Assembly (NCBI GenBank): GCA_023415495.1
Contig: JAEZKK010000010.1
Coordinates: forward strand, 13,421-77,420
DNA from: Bacteroidota bacterium
GTDB lineage: Bacteria; Bacteroidota; Bacteroidia; Bacteroidales; P3
DNA: 64,000 nucleotides
Direction: 5' to 3'
A program made the position numbers and the translations under genes. This document shows positions 26,853-35,078 of the stretch, piece by piece. Position 1 is the first letter of the stretch. Each line of letters begins with the position of its first letter. The notes below the pieces were generated by a model, which did not search any database, had not been told where the DNA came from, and worked only from the letters and a program-made list of their open reading frames with translations.

Positions 26853-26917
26853 CTGATTAATTAGCAACTAACCTAAGATTTAATCAATTTTATAGGCAGA
26901 TTAGTAGTTATTTTCTT

Positions 26918-26925
26918 TATATTTG
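26918..26925 (+). promoter_or_regulatory. -7 promoter box for the 26958 lipoprotein gene
   Basis: TATATTTG matches TAnnTTTG and lies 32 bases before the ATG. Confidence 0.55.
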
Positions 26926-26957
26926 CAGATTGAAAATCTATACAAATATCGAATAGT

Positions 26958-27371
26958 ATGCGAAGAATTAGTCTAAAACCTATATGGTTATTACTTATTT
27001 TTATATCAGTATTTAATTTTCTTTCATGTACTCCTGACCCATATTCTCCAAGTGAAGAATGGGAAGGAAGATGGAAAATTGAAGAAGAGATTACCTATCC
27101 TCAAAAGAAATCAACCTCAGGAAGTATTTGGTTAAATCCCAATAATGATAGAGAATTAATGATTAGTGGAGAATTGTTTGGATTAAACTCTTCTTTTATT
27201 ATTACTGCAAAAGTAAATTCTACTACTACTATTAGTTATGAAAGAGTTGGAGATTTTACAATAAAGGGAACGGCAACGCTTAACTCTGACAAACAAATTA
27301 CTTTTAAATTTACCTATACTTCGGAGTTTGGCAATTCGGAATCTTATACAAGAAAAGCAATAAAAATATAA
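26958..27371 (+). CDS. Small predicted lipoprotein, lipocalin-like
   Basis: 137 residues. The signal peptide ends in a lipobox-like FNFLSC, followed by a Ser/Pro-rich linker and a ~100-residue beta-rich domain beginning WEGRWKIEEE. That opening and the alternating beta pattern recall small lipocalin-like or calycin domains common in Bacteroidota lipoproteins, but no diagnostic motif confirms it. It has its own -7 box at 26918. It precedes frr by 21 bases and may be co-transcribed with it. Confidence 0.65.
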   Translation: MRRISLKPIWLLLIFISVFNFLSCTPDPYSPSEEWEGRWKIEEEITYPQKKSTSGSIWLNPNNDRELMISGELFGLNSSFIITAKVNSTTTISYERVGDFTIKGTATLNSDKQITFKFTYTSEFGNSESYTRKAIKI

Positions 27372-27392
27372 AACTTAAATATTTTAAGCCTT

Positions 27393-27956
27393 ATGACAGA
27401 TTTATCAAAAAAATTAATTGAAGAAGCAAAAGTAAATATGGCAGGAGCTGTATCTCATTTGGATGGAGCAATGCATAAAATACGTGCAGGTAAAGCTTCT
27501 CCTTCAATGCTTGAGGGAATTAAAGTGGATTATTATGGAAATCCAACTCCAATCGAACAGGTTGCTAATATATCTACTCCAGATCCAAAGCAAATCCTTA
27601 TTCAACCATGGGAAAAAACTATGCTTTCTCCTATCGATAAAGCAATATTAGCAGCGAACCTTGGGTTTACTCCAAAATTTGAAGGTGATACTCTTAGAAT
27701 TACTCTTCCTCCAGTTACTGAAGAAAGAAGAAGAGATTTAGTAAAAAGAGCAAAGGCAGAGATTGAGGATGGAAAGGTTAGCATAAGAAACGTAAGACGT
27801 AATATTATGGATAAGGTTAAGAAGCTTAAAGACCAAGGAGTATCTGAAGATGAGATTAAAACTGTAGAAAAAGAAATAGATACTATTACAGATAAATACA
27901 TCAAGGAAGCTGATGCCTTATTGGTAGTAAAGGAAAAAGAAATAATGTCTATCTAA
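27393..27956 (+). CDS. frr: Ribosome recycling factor
   Basis: Splits post-termination ribosomes together with EF-G. 187 residues, the normal length. Signatures are IRAGKASPSMLEGI, VDYYGNPTPIEQVANIS, the central IQPWEKTML and the helical C-terminal region with EERRRDLVKRAK and RNVRRN. The ATG gives MTDLSKKLI. It follows the lipoprotein gene and is followed after 17 bases by the aminotransferase. Confidence 0.97.
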   Translation: MTDLSKKLIEEAKVNMAGAVSHLDGAMHKIRAGKASPSMLEGIKVDYYGNPTPIEQVANISTPDPKQILIQPWEKTMLSPIDKAILAANLGFTPKFEGDTLRITLPPVTEERRRDLVKRAKAEIEDGKVSIRNVRRNIMDKVKKLKDQGVSEDEIKTVEKEIDTITDKYIKEADALLVVKEKEIMSI

Positions 27957-27973
27957 ATCAAGCTTTTCTTTTT

Positions 27974-29185
27974 ATGAAAATACCTTTTTCTCCTCCATTT
28001 ATTGATCAAGATATAATAGATGAAGTAAACGATTCCTTGCTCTCAGGCTGGATAACTACTGGTCCAAAAGTAGCAAGCTTGGAAAAAGAATTGCAAGCTT
28101 ATACTAAGGCAAAAAGAGTTAATTGTGTTAATTCATGGACCTCTGGTGCAATTCTAACTATGAGATGGTTAGGTCTAAAGCCTGGTGATGAGGTAATAAT
28201 TCCTTCCTATACCTATTGTGCAACTGCAATGGCAGTAATGGATGCTGGAGCCAAGCCTATTATGGTTGATATTACTAATAATCTAACTATTGACTTAGAC
28301 GAAATTCGCAAAGCTATTACTCCAAAAACCAAGGTTATTATACCTGTCGATTTGGGTGGAGTTCCTTGCGACTATATTGGGATTAAGAATTTAATAGAAT
28401 CGAAGGAGATAAAGGATAAGTATACAGCTAATAGCAGTGTTCAAGAAAAATTAGGTCGCATCTTGCTTCTAAGCGATTCTGCACACTCTCTTGGAGCAAT
28501 GCTTGAGAATAAAACTGTTGCAGAAATAGCAGACGTAACTGTTCTCTCGCTTCATGCTGTTAAGAATATTACCTCTGCCGAAGGAGGTGCTATTTGTTTA
28601 AATCTACCAAGTGCTTTCGATAATGATGAATTGTATAAGGAATTGAGAATCCTTTCCCTCAATGGTCAAACAAAGGATGCTTTTACAAAGACTCAGGCTG
28701 GAGCATGGAGATATGATATAGTGGCTCACGGAATGAAGATAAATATGCCTGATGTTAATGCAGCTATTGCATTAGCTCAGCTAAGGAAATATGATTACTT
28801 GCTTTCCGAGAGAAAAAGAGTTTATGAAAGATATTCAGAGCTTTTAAAAGAATACCATTGGGCAATTTTACCAGAACAAGATTCTGAATTGCTAAAGACT
28901 TCTTATCATTTATATCCACTAAGAATTAATCCTATTTCGGAAGAACAAAGAGATAAATTGATTCAGTATATGGCAGAAAGAGATATAGCAACCAATGTTC
29001 ACTATATCCCTATGCCAATGCTTACTCTGTTTAAGGAAATGGGATATAAGATAGAAGACTATCCAGTTGCTTTTGAAAATTATAAAAGGGAAATCTCATT
29101 ACCAATTTATCCTCAGCTAACAGATATTCAGATAGATTATATCGTAAAAAATCTTGTTGAAGGGTATTATTCATTAACTCTTTAA
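27974..29185 (+). CDS. DegT/DnrJ/EryC1/StrS sugar aminotransferase
   Basis: 403 residues. PLP enzyme that transaminates nucleotide-linked keto-sugars for surface glycans. FSPPFIDQDIIDEV and a WITTGPKVASLE segment open the protein. The catalytic lysine lies in SLHAVKNITSAEGG, and INMPDVNAAIALAQL and HYIPMP are family segments. It ends one base before the sugar transferase at 29187, so the two act in one pathway: amino-sugar formation and loading onto undecaprenyl phosphate. The exact sugar cannot be read from sequence. Confidence 0.92.
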   Translation: MKIPFSPPFIDQDIIDEVNDSLLSGWITTGPKVASLEKELQAYTKAKRVNCVNSWTSGAILTMRWLGLKPGDEVIIPSYTYCATAMAVMDAGAKPIMVDITNNLTIDLDEIRKAITPKTKVIIPVDLGGVPCDYIGIKNLIESKEIKDKYTANSSVQEKLGRILLLSDSAHSLGAMLENKTVAEIADVTVLSLHAVKNITSAEGGAICLNLPSAFDNDELYKELRILSLNGQTKDAFTKTQAGAWRYDIVAHGMKINMPDVNAAIALAQLRKYDYLLSERKRVYERYSELLKEYHWAILPEQDSELLKTSYHLYPLRINPISEEQRDKLIQYMAERDIATNVHYIPMPMLTLFKEMGYKIEDYPVAFENYKREISLPIYPQLTDIQIDYIVKNLVEGYYSLTL

Positions 29186-29186
29186 A

Positions 29187-29771
29187 ATGAAGAGAGCTTT
29201 TGATTTTATCTTCTCCTTTATAGGGCTAATTCTTCTTAGCCCTATATTTCTTATTATTTCTTTGCTAATTGCTCTTAGCTCCAAGGGAGGAGTATTTTAC
29301 AAACAAACAAGGGTAGGAAAGGATAATATAGATTTCAAAGTATATAAGTTCCGCTCCATGATAGTTAATGCCGATAAGAAAGGTTTATTATCAATTGGAA
29401 AAGATGGTCGCGACCCAAGAATAACAAAGATTGGTTATATACTTAGGAAATATAAATTAGACGAATTGCCTCAGTTGATAAATGTATTAAAGGGAGATAT
29501 GTCTTTGGTGGGTCCAAGACCTGAGGTTAGGAAATACGTTGATTTATACGATGATAATCAAAAAGAAATACTAAAAGTAAAGCCAGGCATTACAGATATT
29601 GCTTCAATTACCTTTAGAAACGAAAACGATTTACTCTCTCAAAACCCTAATCCAGAGGACTACTATATCCAAGAAATTATGCCTAAGAAAATCTCCCTAA
29701 GCCTTGAGTATGTCAAAACCAGAACATTAATAAAAGATATAAAGCTAATCTTTAAAACAATATTAGGTTAA
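29187..29771 (+). CDS. Undecaprenyl-phosphate sugar-phosphotransferase (initiating transferase)
   Basis: 194 residues with one N-terminal membrane helix (FIFSFIGLILLSPIFLIISL), then the monotopic phosphoglycosyltransferase core: YKFRSMIVNAD, RKYKLDELPQLINVLKGDMS, LVGPRPE and KPGITDIAS. It is the short PglC-like form without the large N-terminal membrane domain of WbaP. It transfers a sugar-1-phosphate to undecaprenyl phosphate and starts glycan repeat assembly. It is coupled to the upstream DegT gene. The gap after its stop (29772-30180) contains a composite repeat element and no gene. Confidence 0.92.
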   Translation: MKRAFDFIFSFIGLILLSPIFLIISLLIALSSKGGVFYKQTRVGKDNIDFKVYKFRSMIVNADKKGLLSIGKDGRDPRITKIGYILRKYKLDELPQLINVLKGDMSLVGPRPEVRKYVDLYDDNQKEILKVKPGITDIASITFRNENDLLSQNPNPEDYYIQEIMPKKISLSLEYVKTRTLIKDIKLIFKTILG

Positions 29772-29893
29772 AATCCCTTTTTCTTATCCCATAATATCAA
29801 GCAATTATCAGAATCTGAATTTATTTAGTCCTAATTTATTTTGGAAATGTAAAAATAATCAGCGTTTTTTTACTGATAATAGAGATTTTTTAT

Positions 29894-30150
29894 TATCTTT
29901 GCAAATACAAGGAAATGAATTCGTTATTTCCCATCAAAATCCAGTAATTTTTGAAAACTACATTATGGTAGCTACCATAAGAGGCGTGTGGTAGCTACCA
30001 TAACACCCGGATGATAGCTACCATAATACTGCTATGGTAGCTACCATAGTAACATTAGAATCAAGAAAGAAAACTTTGAAATCAAGAAAGAATTCAATGA
30101 AATCAAGAAAGAATTCTTTGAAACTTGATTCCATTAAATCCTTTCTTGAT
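29894..30150 (+). repeat. Composite repeat element, copy 2 (starts at a perfect -7 box)
   Basis: Same order as 6249-6504. It opens with TATCTTTG (29894-29901), a perfect -7 box. Four TATGGTAGCTACCATA-type palindromes follow, centred at 29971.5, 29994.5, 30017.5 and 30040.5 (23 bp). Three ATCAAGAAAG copies start at 30060, 30081 and 30102 (21 bp), and inverted cores CTTGAT lie at 30124 and 30145 (21 bp). Copies 1, 2 and 4 are perfect palindromes at the centre. It sits between the convergent sugar-transferase and catalase genes. A transcript from the box would run toward the 3' end of katA, antisense to it. Confidence 0.9.
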
Positions 30151-30180
30151 GTAAATTTGATTTATAGGCGAATAATTTTC

Positions 30181-31623
30181 TTAAGAGATATTTATATTCA
30201 TAGCATTTGCAACTCCTTTGCCATATTCTGGGTCTGCTTTGTAGCAATTTTCAATATGTCTTCTCTTGATAAATTCTTCGCATCCCTCCATATTCCTTGC
30301 TGTATTCTCAAACAAACATTGCTTTTCTTCTTGACTCATAAGTCTAAACAACATTCCAGGTTGGGTGTAGTAGTCGTTATCATATTCTCTTTCATTATAA
30401 TGATAAGCATCGCCATTGATTTCTAAAGGTGGCTCTTGTTTCTCTGGGCTATCCTTCCACTCTTTATAACTATTAGGTTCGTAACCTAAGGTTCCACCAT
30501 AATTATCATCAACCCTCATTGCTCCGTCTCTATGATAGGAATGGAAAGGACAACGAGGACGATTTACAGGTATAAGGTTGTGATTTACTCCTAAACGATA
30601 CCTTTGAGCATCTCCATAAGAGAATAATCTTCCTTGAAGCATCTTATCAGGAGAGAACCCAATCCCTTCAACAATATTAGCAGGATTAAATGCAGCTTGT
30701 TCAACTTCGGCAAAATAGTTTTCAGGATTTCTATTAAGTTCCAATACCCCAACATCTATTAATGGGAAGTCTTTCTTAAGCCATACCTTAGTCAAATCGA
30801 AAGGGTTGAATTTATAGGTTTTTGCCTGTTCTTCGGTCATTAGCTGTATTTTAAGATTCCAACGTGGGAAATCACCCTTTTCAATACTATCAAATAAATC
30901 TCTTTGATTTGATTCTCTATCATTAGCAATAATATCAGCAGCTTCCATATCGGTTAAATTCTTTATTCCTTGTTGGGAAATGAAATGGAATTTAACCCAA
31001 ATTCTCTTGTTTTCGGAGTTAATAAAACTATAGGTATGGCTTCCAAATCCGTGCATATGTCTATAGGAATAAGGAATACCACGAGTACTCATTGTAATTG
31101 TAACTTGATGAAGAGCCTCTGGTAAGGAAGTCCAAAAATCCCAATTATTATTTGCACTTCTAAGATTAGTCTTAGGGTCTCTTTTTACAGCATGGTTAAG
31201 GTCTGGGAATTTCAATGGGTCACGAAGAAAGAATACAGGAGTATTATTCCCAACCAAATCCCAATTACCCTCATCGGTATAGAATTTTATAGCAAAACCT
31301 CTAATATCCCTTTCAGCATCAGCAGCACCTCTTTCTCCCGCAACGGTAGAGAATCTAACAAAACACTCTGTTTCTTTTCCTATATTTTTAAATATGGATG
31401 CCTTAGTGTATTTGGTAATATCGTGAGTTACGGTAAATTTACCATATGCTCCCGAACCCTTGGCATGCATTCTTCTTTCGGGGATAACCTCTCTATCAAA
31501 ATGAGCAAGTTTTTCTAAGAACCATATATCTTGAAGTAACATTGGTCCTCTTTGTCCTGCAGTCTGAGCATTTTGATTTTCAACCACAGGTCTACCATTA
31601 GTAGAAGTTAATTTCTTTTCCAT
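30181..31623 (-). CDS. katA: Catalase, haem monofunctional (clade 3 type)
   Basis: Disproportionates hydrogen peroxide. From the ATG at 31623 the protein has 480 residues. An in-frame upstream extension of 13 codons exists, but [13 protein letters not shown] is the usual family start. The active-site His53 lies in [25 protein letters not shown] contains the distal Asn, and the haem-ligand Tyr near residue 335 is in [14 protein letters not shown]. The small-subunit length and the [16 protein letters not shown] segment fit clade 3. No TAnnTTTG box is seen close upstream. The gene marks oxidative-stress defence. Confidence 0.96.
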   Translation of the reverse strand: MEKKLTSTNGRPVVENQNAQTAGQRGPMLLQDIWFLEKLAHFDREVIPERRMHAKGSGAYGKFTVTHDITKYTKASIFKNIGKETECFVRFSTVAGERGAADAERDIRGFAIKFYTDEGNWDLVGNNTPVFFLRDPLKFPDLNHAVKRDPKTNLRSANNNWDFWTSLPEALHQVTITMSTRGIPYSYRHMHGFGSHTYSFINSENKRIWVKFHFISQQGIKNLTDMEAADIIANDRESNQRDLFDSIEKGDFPRWNLKIQLMTEEQAKTYKFNPFDLTKVWLKKDFPLIDVGVLELNRNPENYFAEVEQAAFNPANIVEGIGFSPDKMLQGRLFSYGDAQRYRLGVNHNLIPVNRPRCPFHSYHRDGAMRVDDNYGGTLGYEPNSYKEWKDSPEKQEPPLEINGDAYHYNEREYDNDYYTQPGMLFRLMSQEEKQCLFENTARNMEGCEEFIKRRHIENCYKADPEYGKGVANAMNINIS

Positions 31624-31791
31624 AATAAAAATATAATAAGTTAGTAAATCTCTTATAACCAAAGGTGATTAATATTCACAACAAATCAAATTTGTAAATG
31701 TTCAGATATATGAGCATTTTAATCAAAAGAATTTGGTAATAATTGATTAATTGCTTTACTTTGTATTATAATTTAGAACAGACTTACAGAA

Positions 31792-32088
31792 GTGAATAAA
31801 AAAGCAGAGGTAAAAATTCATCAATTCCAATTAAGGACTCTTCTTGATGAAGAAAGAATGGAAGTTTATAATACAATATTAGCAAAACATGTATATTGTA
31901 ATAATTGTAGAGGTGAAGCAAAAGAAGGAATAGAGGTTGAAGAGGTCGTTATTAATCACATAAGTGATATAATTGTTAGAGGGAGATGCAAAATTTGTAA
32001 AGGGAAGGTTGCAAGATATTTTGAGTTTGGAGAGAATGATGACTTTTTTGATAAGGTTGTGAACTTCAAAAATTCATTAAAGAATTAG
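31792..32088 (+). CDS. Small protein with two CxxC motifs, unknown function
   Basis: 98 residues beginning at GTG. Two cysteine pairs, CNNC near residue 36 and CKIC near 66, could form a single zinc ribbon. The rest is charged and partly helical. No family was recognised; it is probably cytoplasmic. It stands alone between the divergently transcribed katA and the convergent 32103 gene. No TAnnTTTG box was found upstream, so expression is less certain, but the length, composition and Cys pairing support a real gene. Confidence 0.6.
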   Translation: MNKKAEVKIHQFQLRTLLDEERMEVYNTILAKHVYCNNCRGEAKEGIEVEEVVINHISDIIVRGRCKICKGKVARYFEFGENDDFFDKVVNFKNSLKN

Positions 32089-32102
32089 AGCCATTTTAGA
32101 AA

Positions 32103-32396
32103 TTATTTAAAGAGATGCCTTAGGGCTTCTTTTGGGTAATATATAATCATTCTTGGACCGGAGAAACGCATTACTTCTCTTATTTGTTCTCGAAATTCTT
32201 TCTTATAACAATGTTTAGTGCATTTCTTACATGAGGGTTTGCCCTCTTGGAAAGGGCAGTTATCCAATCTCTTTTTTGCGTATTCGATTAATTCATGGCA
32301 GTTATGGCAAAGCTTATTATTCTTTTCTTTCTTAGAACAATATAGCCCTACCATAAATTCCATAATTCTTTTTTCTTTTTCTATCCTCTTGGGCAT
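32103..32396 (-). CDS. YgbA-like (nitrous-oxide-stimulated promoter family) small protein
   Basis: 97 residues with eight cysteines, including CHNCHEL and CKKCTKHC. The order EKRIMEFMVGLYC, the Cys pairs, then MRFSGPRMIIYYP matches the small family named after E. coli YgbA, whose transcription responds to nitrogen oxides. It is presumably a metal- or cluster-binding cytoplasmic protein. Its biochemical function is not known to me. It sits three bases downstream of the YqeY-like gene in the same orientation. Confidence 0.75.
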   Translation of the reverse strand: MPKRIEKEKRIMEFMVGLYCSKKEKNNKLCHNCHELIEYAKKRLDNCPFQEGKPSCKKCTKHCYKKEFREQIREVMRFSGPRMIIYYPKEALRHLFK

Positions 32397-32399
32397 AGA

Positions 32400-32849
32400 T
32401 TAGGACAATAACTCTTTTACTATTTGTGATACTATTTTATTATCTGCCTTACCTGCAAATTCTTTTTGAGCAGCACCCATAACCTTACCCATATCCTTAG
32501 CAGAGCTTGCTCCGGTTTCTTTGATTATCTTTTCCAAACCAATGCGAATATCATCTTCACTCATTTGCTCAGGGAGGTATTTCTCAATAATCCCCACTTG
32601 GAATATCTCGTCATTATAAAGATCCTCACGGTTTTGTTCCTTATACATTAGAGCCGCTTCCTTTCTTTGTTTTACAAGTCTTTGAAGAGTTGCTATCTCA
32701 TCCTTTTCTGCTATTTCGCCTTTAAAGTTTTTATCTGTCTTTAATAATAGTACAGCAGATTTTATTGCTCTTAAAGCTTCTAATTTTTCTTTTTCCTTTG
32801 CTAACATTGCCGCTTTAATATCGGCATTTATTCTTTCTTCTAATTTCAT
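32400..32849 (-). CDS. GatB/YqeY domain protein
   Basis: 149 residues, the normal length for YqeY-type proteins that resemble the tail domain of the GatB amidotransferase subunit. Signatures are LEERINADIKAAM, RAIKSAVLLLKTD, RKEAALMYKEQNR and the C-terminal KDMGKVMGAAQKE. The function is unclear; a tRNA-related role is inferred from the homology. It is followed closely by the YgbA-like gene, and the ATPase gene of the next block ends 12 bases upstream. Confidence 0.9.
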   Translation of the reverse strand: MKLEERINADIKAAMLAKEKEKLEALRAIKSAVLLLKTDKNFKGEIAEKDEIATLQRLVKQRKEAALMYKEQNREDLYNDEIFQVGIIEKYLPEQMSEDDIRIGLEKIIKETGASSAKDMGKVMGAAQKEFAGKADNKIVSQIVKELLS

Positions 32850-32861
32850 ATGTATCTTTAT

Positions 32862-33410
32862 TTACTGGTTTGCTTCAATATCTTTTAAATTTTCTTCTAT
32901 CATTTCTCTTAGGAATTTAATAATATCATTATTATTTAATGGTATCCCATCAAGAGCTTCTTTTATTTCTTGAGTATCAAAAGAGAATATATCCTTATCT
33001 GTTTTATAGTTCATAATAAAGCGAATCTCTTCGTTTTGAGCAATTGTTAGAACAAACACTCCAGCTAAATCACCCATAGGAGGGCGATCGATATTATTAT
33101 GTTCAAACCAAAAACATAGTTTAGTTCCCTTCCCTAACTCACTCTCAATTATAAATCCTCCATTGCACTGCTCAGCGTTCATCTTAATAAGAGGAAGTCC
33201 TAAGCCTACCTTTCTTGTTGTTCGAGTAGTGCTATAAGGGTCAGTAACTTTCTCAAGAAATTCTTTACTCATACCTCTCCCATTGTCGGTAATAGTAAAG
33301 CGGAAAATATTATCCTTTAAGCTATCCTCTATTTCTAATTCAATAAGGGTTGAATCAACAACTGTTGAGTTTTGAAGTAAATCTAATATATGTAGTGAAA
33401 GGTCTTTCAT
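32862..33410 (-). CDS. GHKL ATP-binding protein, anti-sigma/histidine-kinase-like
   Basis: 182 residues. A single GHKL ATPase domain: N-box near DLLQNSTVVDSTL, G1 box TDNGRGMS and G2-like GLGLPL. No sensor, membrane or phosphoacceptor region is present, so it resembles stand-alone RsbW/SpoIIAB-type kinases or a partner of the adjacent proteins. It begins two bases after the PHP gene, which in turn follows the DRTGG gene by four, so the three form a tight unit. Confidence 0.8.
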   Translation of the reverse strand: MKDLSLHILDLLQNSTVVDSTLIELEIEDSLKDNIFRFTITDNGRGMSKEFLEKVTDPYSTTRTTRKVGLGLPLIKMNAEQCNGGFIIESELGKGTKLCFWFEHNNIDRPPMGDLAGVFVLTIAQNEEIRFIMNYKTDKDIFSFDTQEIKEALDGIPLNNNDIIKFLREMIEENLKDIEANQ

Positions 33411-33412
33411 TT

Positions 33413-34159
33413 CTAATTAATTATTGTTTCAACATAACGTCCATCCTTACCACAAATTGCTTGGCGAAACTCCGTAAAGCTAAGCTCTTCCATAACCAGA
33501 TTGCAATAGGTGTCTCCAATGGAGTCGATAAAATGAGAGTCAGAATCTTGTATAAATTGGAATTTCTTTAGATAAGCATTCTTCTTTAAGAAGTTAGTCT
33601 TAGATATATGTCTTGATATCTCCAAAGCATGAGCTTTAATATCGGGTGGGACAAAACCTAATTGAGAGGTTAAGCTGTTTGCTGCCTTATTAACATGTGC
33701 TGGGACAAATAAACCATTTAATGATTCCACCTTTTCAAAGATTGTATCAAGGTCGGCATCTATTGCATTAATCAATAAAAACTCTTTTTGGTCTATTATC
33801 TCTTCATCTTGATTAACTACCAATTGGTATCCAAACTTATCTTCATCCAAAGGTATTTTTGGGAGTTTCTCATCAAGCCATTCTTGAAATTTATCCAAGC
33901 TTTCCTCATCCTCAAAGAAACAAAGACAGTGAGCTTCTTCCTTAGAGGTTACCTCAGCTCCCATTATAACTAAAATACCTTCTTTTTCTCCTAATTCTTT
34001 GGTTAGTTTACAGTGAAGAGTAGAATTATGGTCGGTTATTGCAATACAATCCAATTGCTTCTCCTTAGCCTTAGCAATAATATTAGTGGGACTCATTTCC
34101 AAATCACCACAAGGCGAAAGAACAGTGTGAATATGCAAGTCGGCCTTAAAGGATTGCAT
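33413..34159 (-). CDS. PHP-domain phosphoesterase
   Basis: 248 residues. The PHP metal-binding motifs are all visible: DLHIHT at the N-terminus, TDHN, a MGAEVTS segment, VPAHVNKA, and DSDSH near the C-terminus. This domain hydrolyses phosphate esters, as in TrpH/YciV exonuclease and histidinol phosphatase. The substrate is not readable from sequence. It is translationally close to both neighbours. In several anaerobes I recall the same ATPase-PHP-DRTGG trio beside [FeFe] hydrogenase genes; none is in this window. Confidence 0.85.
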   Translation of the reverse strand: MQSFKADLHIHTVLSPCGDLEMSPTNIIAKAKEKQLDCIAITDHNSTLHCKLTKELGEKEGILVIMGAEVTSKEEAHCLCFFEDEESLDKFQEWLDEKLPKIPLDEDKFGYQLVVNQDEEIIDQKEFLLINAIDADLDTIFEKVESLNGLFVPAHVNKAANSLTSQLGFVPPDIKAHALEISRHISKTNFLKKNAYLKKFQFIQDSDSHFIDSIGDTYCNLVMEELSFTEFRQAICGKDGRYVETIIN

Positions 34160-34163
34160 TACT

Positions 34164-34496
34164 TTATTGTAGTAATGAATAGATCTCTCCAGTTATTTCA
34201 AATGCTTCTTTGCTGGTCGAAAGAATTGGGATGCCCTCTTCATTGCTTTGTTCTATTGTGTCTGCATTTGGTTCAAGGTCTTTTACAAGTACAATACAAG
34301 CAAGTTCTTTTAAGGATGCTATTGCCATAATATTCTTATGAGTTTGAAGGGTTATCCACAATTGTCCCATCTCTGCATTACCCATAACATCACTTAATAA
34401 ATCAGAGGTATATCCTCCATCTATCTTATTATCTAATCCTTTTTCGCCAGAAATGACTCTAAGGTTTAGTTTTTCTGATAATTCTCTTACTGTCAT
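34164..34496 (-). CDS. DRTGG domain protein
   Basis: 110 residues, corresponding to a lone DRTGG domain (REKEGLDNKIDGGY-like segment, here VISGEKGLDNKIDGGYTSD). In larger proteins this domain accompanies CBS or phosphotransacetylase modules and is thought to be a regulatory ligand-binding unit. It is the first gene of the trio with PHP and ATPase proteins, separated by four bases from the next. No membrane segment is present. Confidence 0.8.
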   Translation of the reverse strand: MTVRELSEKLNLRVISGEKGLDNKIDGGYTSDLLSDVMGNAEMGQLWITLQTHKNIMAIASLKELACIVLVKDLEPNADTIEQSNEEGIPILSTSKEAFEITGEIYSLLQ

Positions 34497-34513
34497 AATT
34501 CTCTTTGGTTTTT

Positions 34514-35056
34514 CTATTTAAATCTATTTCTTAGTTCTTCTTTAAGAAATTCTGATGCTCTTTCGGTTGGGGTTTTCTTTCCTCCAAGGCTTTCTAATAG
34601 TTTCCCAGCAAAGCTTGTTGGATTTACTTCCTCTTTATTATTAGAGTATAGATTATTTATTAAGCTAATTGTTTCTTCCTTTGCGTTTTTCACATGGCTC
34701 CAAGCTTGGGAAGAAATATATAGTTGTTGGGATTGATTATACTCAAACTCGTTTCTAATATTTTGAATCATTACATCCTTAAAGAGATGAGTATCCATTC
34801 CTGGTTGGAAACAACGAAGAACTAATGAGTTTGGGTCAATCCTTTCTAAAAACATAATAAGACGTTCGTATGCCTGAAGCTGAATAGGGGTGATAATATT
34901 CGTAACCTCCTTATCCTTTATCTTCTTAAGTTCAAGCAATTTCATTTTCTCTTCGTTCTCAATAAATCTCTTTAATGATTTAATATTATAAAGGCTTATA
35001 ATAAACAAAGCTATAAGAAAGCTTAGAGAGAGGATAATAAAAAGTGTTATAGTCAT
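34514..35056 (-). CDS. Membrane-anchored conserved hypothetical protein
   Basis: 180 residues. One N-terminal membrane helix (FIILSLSFLIALFIISLY) is followed by a Lys/Glu-rich stretch and a soluble domain containing QLQAYERLIMFLERIDP and LQLYISSQAWSHVKNAKEE-like segments. The same layout occurs in conserved Bacteroidota proteins of unknown function, from memory. It lies between lepA (22 bases upstream) and the DRTGG gene (17 bases downstream), so all may share one transcript. No catalytic residues stand out. Confidence 0.7.
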   Translation of the reverse strand: MTITLFIILSLSFLIALFIISLYNIKSLKRFIENEEKMKLLELKKIKDKEVTNIITPIQLQAYERLIMFLERIDPNSLVLRCFQPGMDTHLFKDVMIQNIRNEFEYNQSQQLYISSQAWSHVKNAKEETISLINNLYSNNKEEVNPTSFAGKLLESLGGKKTPTERASEFLKEELRNRFK

Positions 35057-35078
35057 AATTCTATGTTTTTTTTATTTA

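Noticed and set aside
31624..31662. N-terminal extension of catalase (13 codons)
   Set aside because: Residues [13 protein letters not shown] are not part of the conserved catalase N-terminus, which begins at the ATG at 31623.
33350..34330. Plus-strand frames opposite the PHP/DRTGG/ATPase genes
   Set aside because: Antisense shadows of three confidently identified genes on the minus strand.
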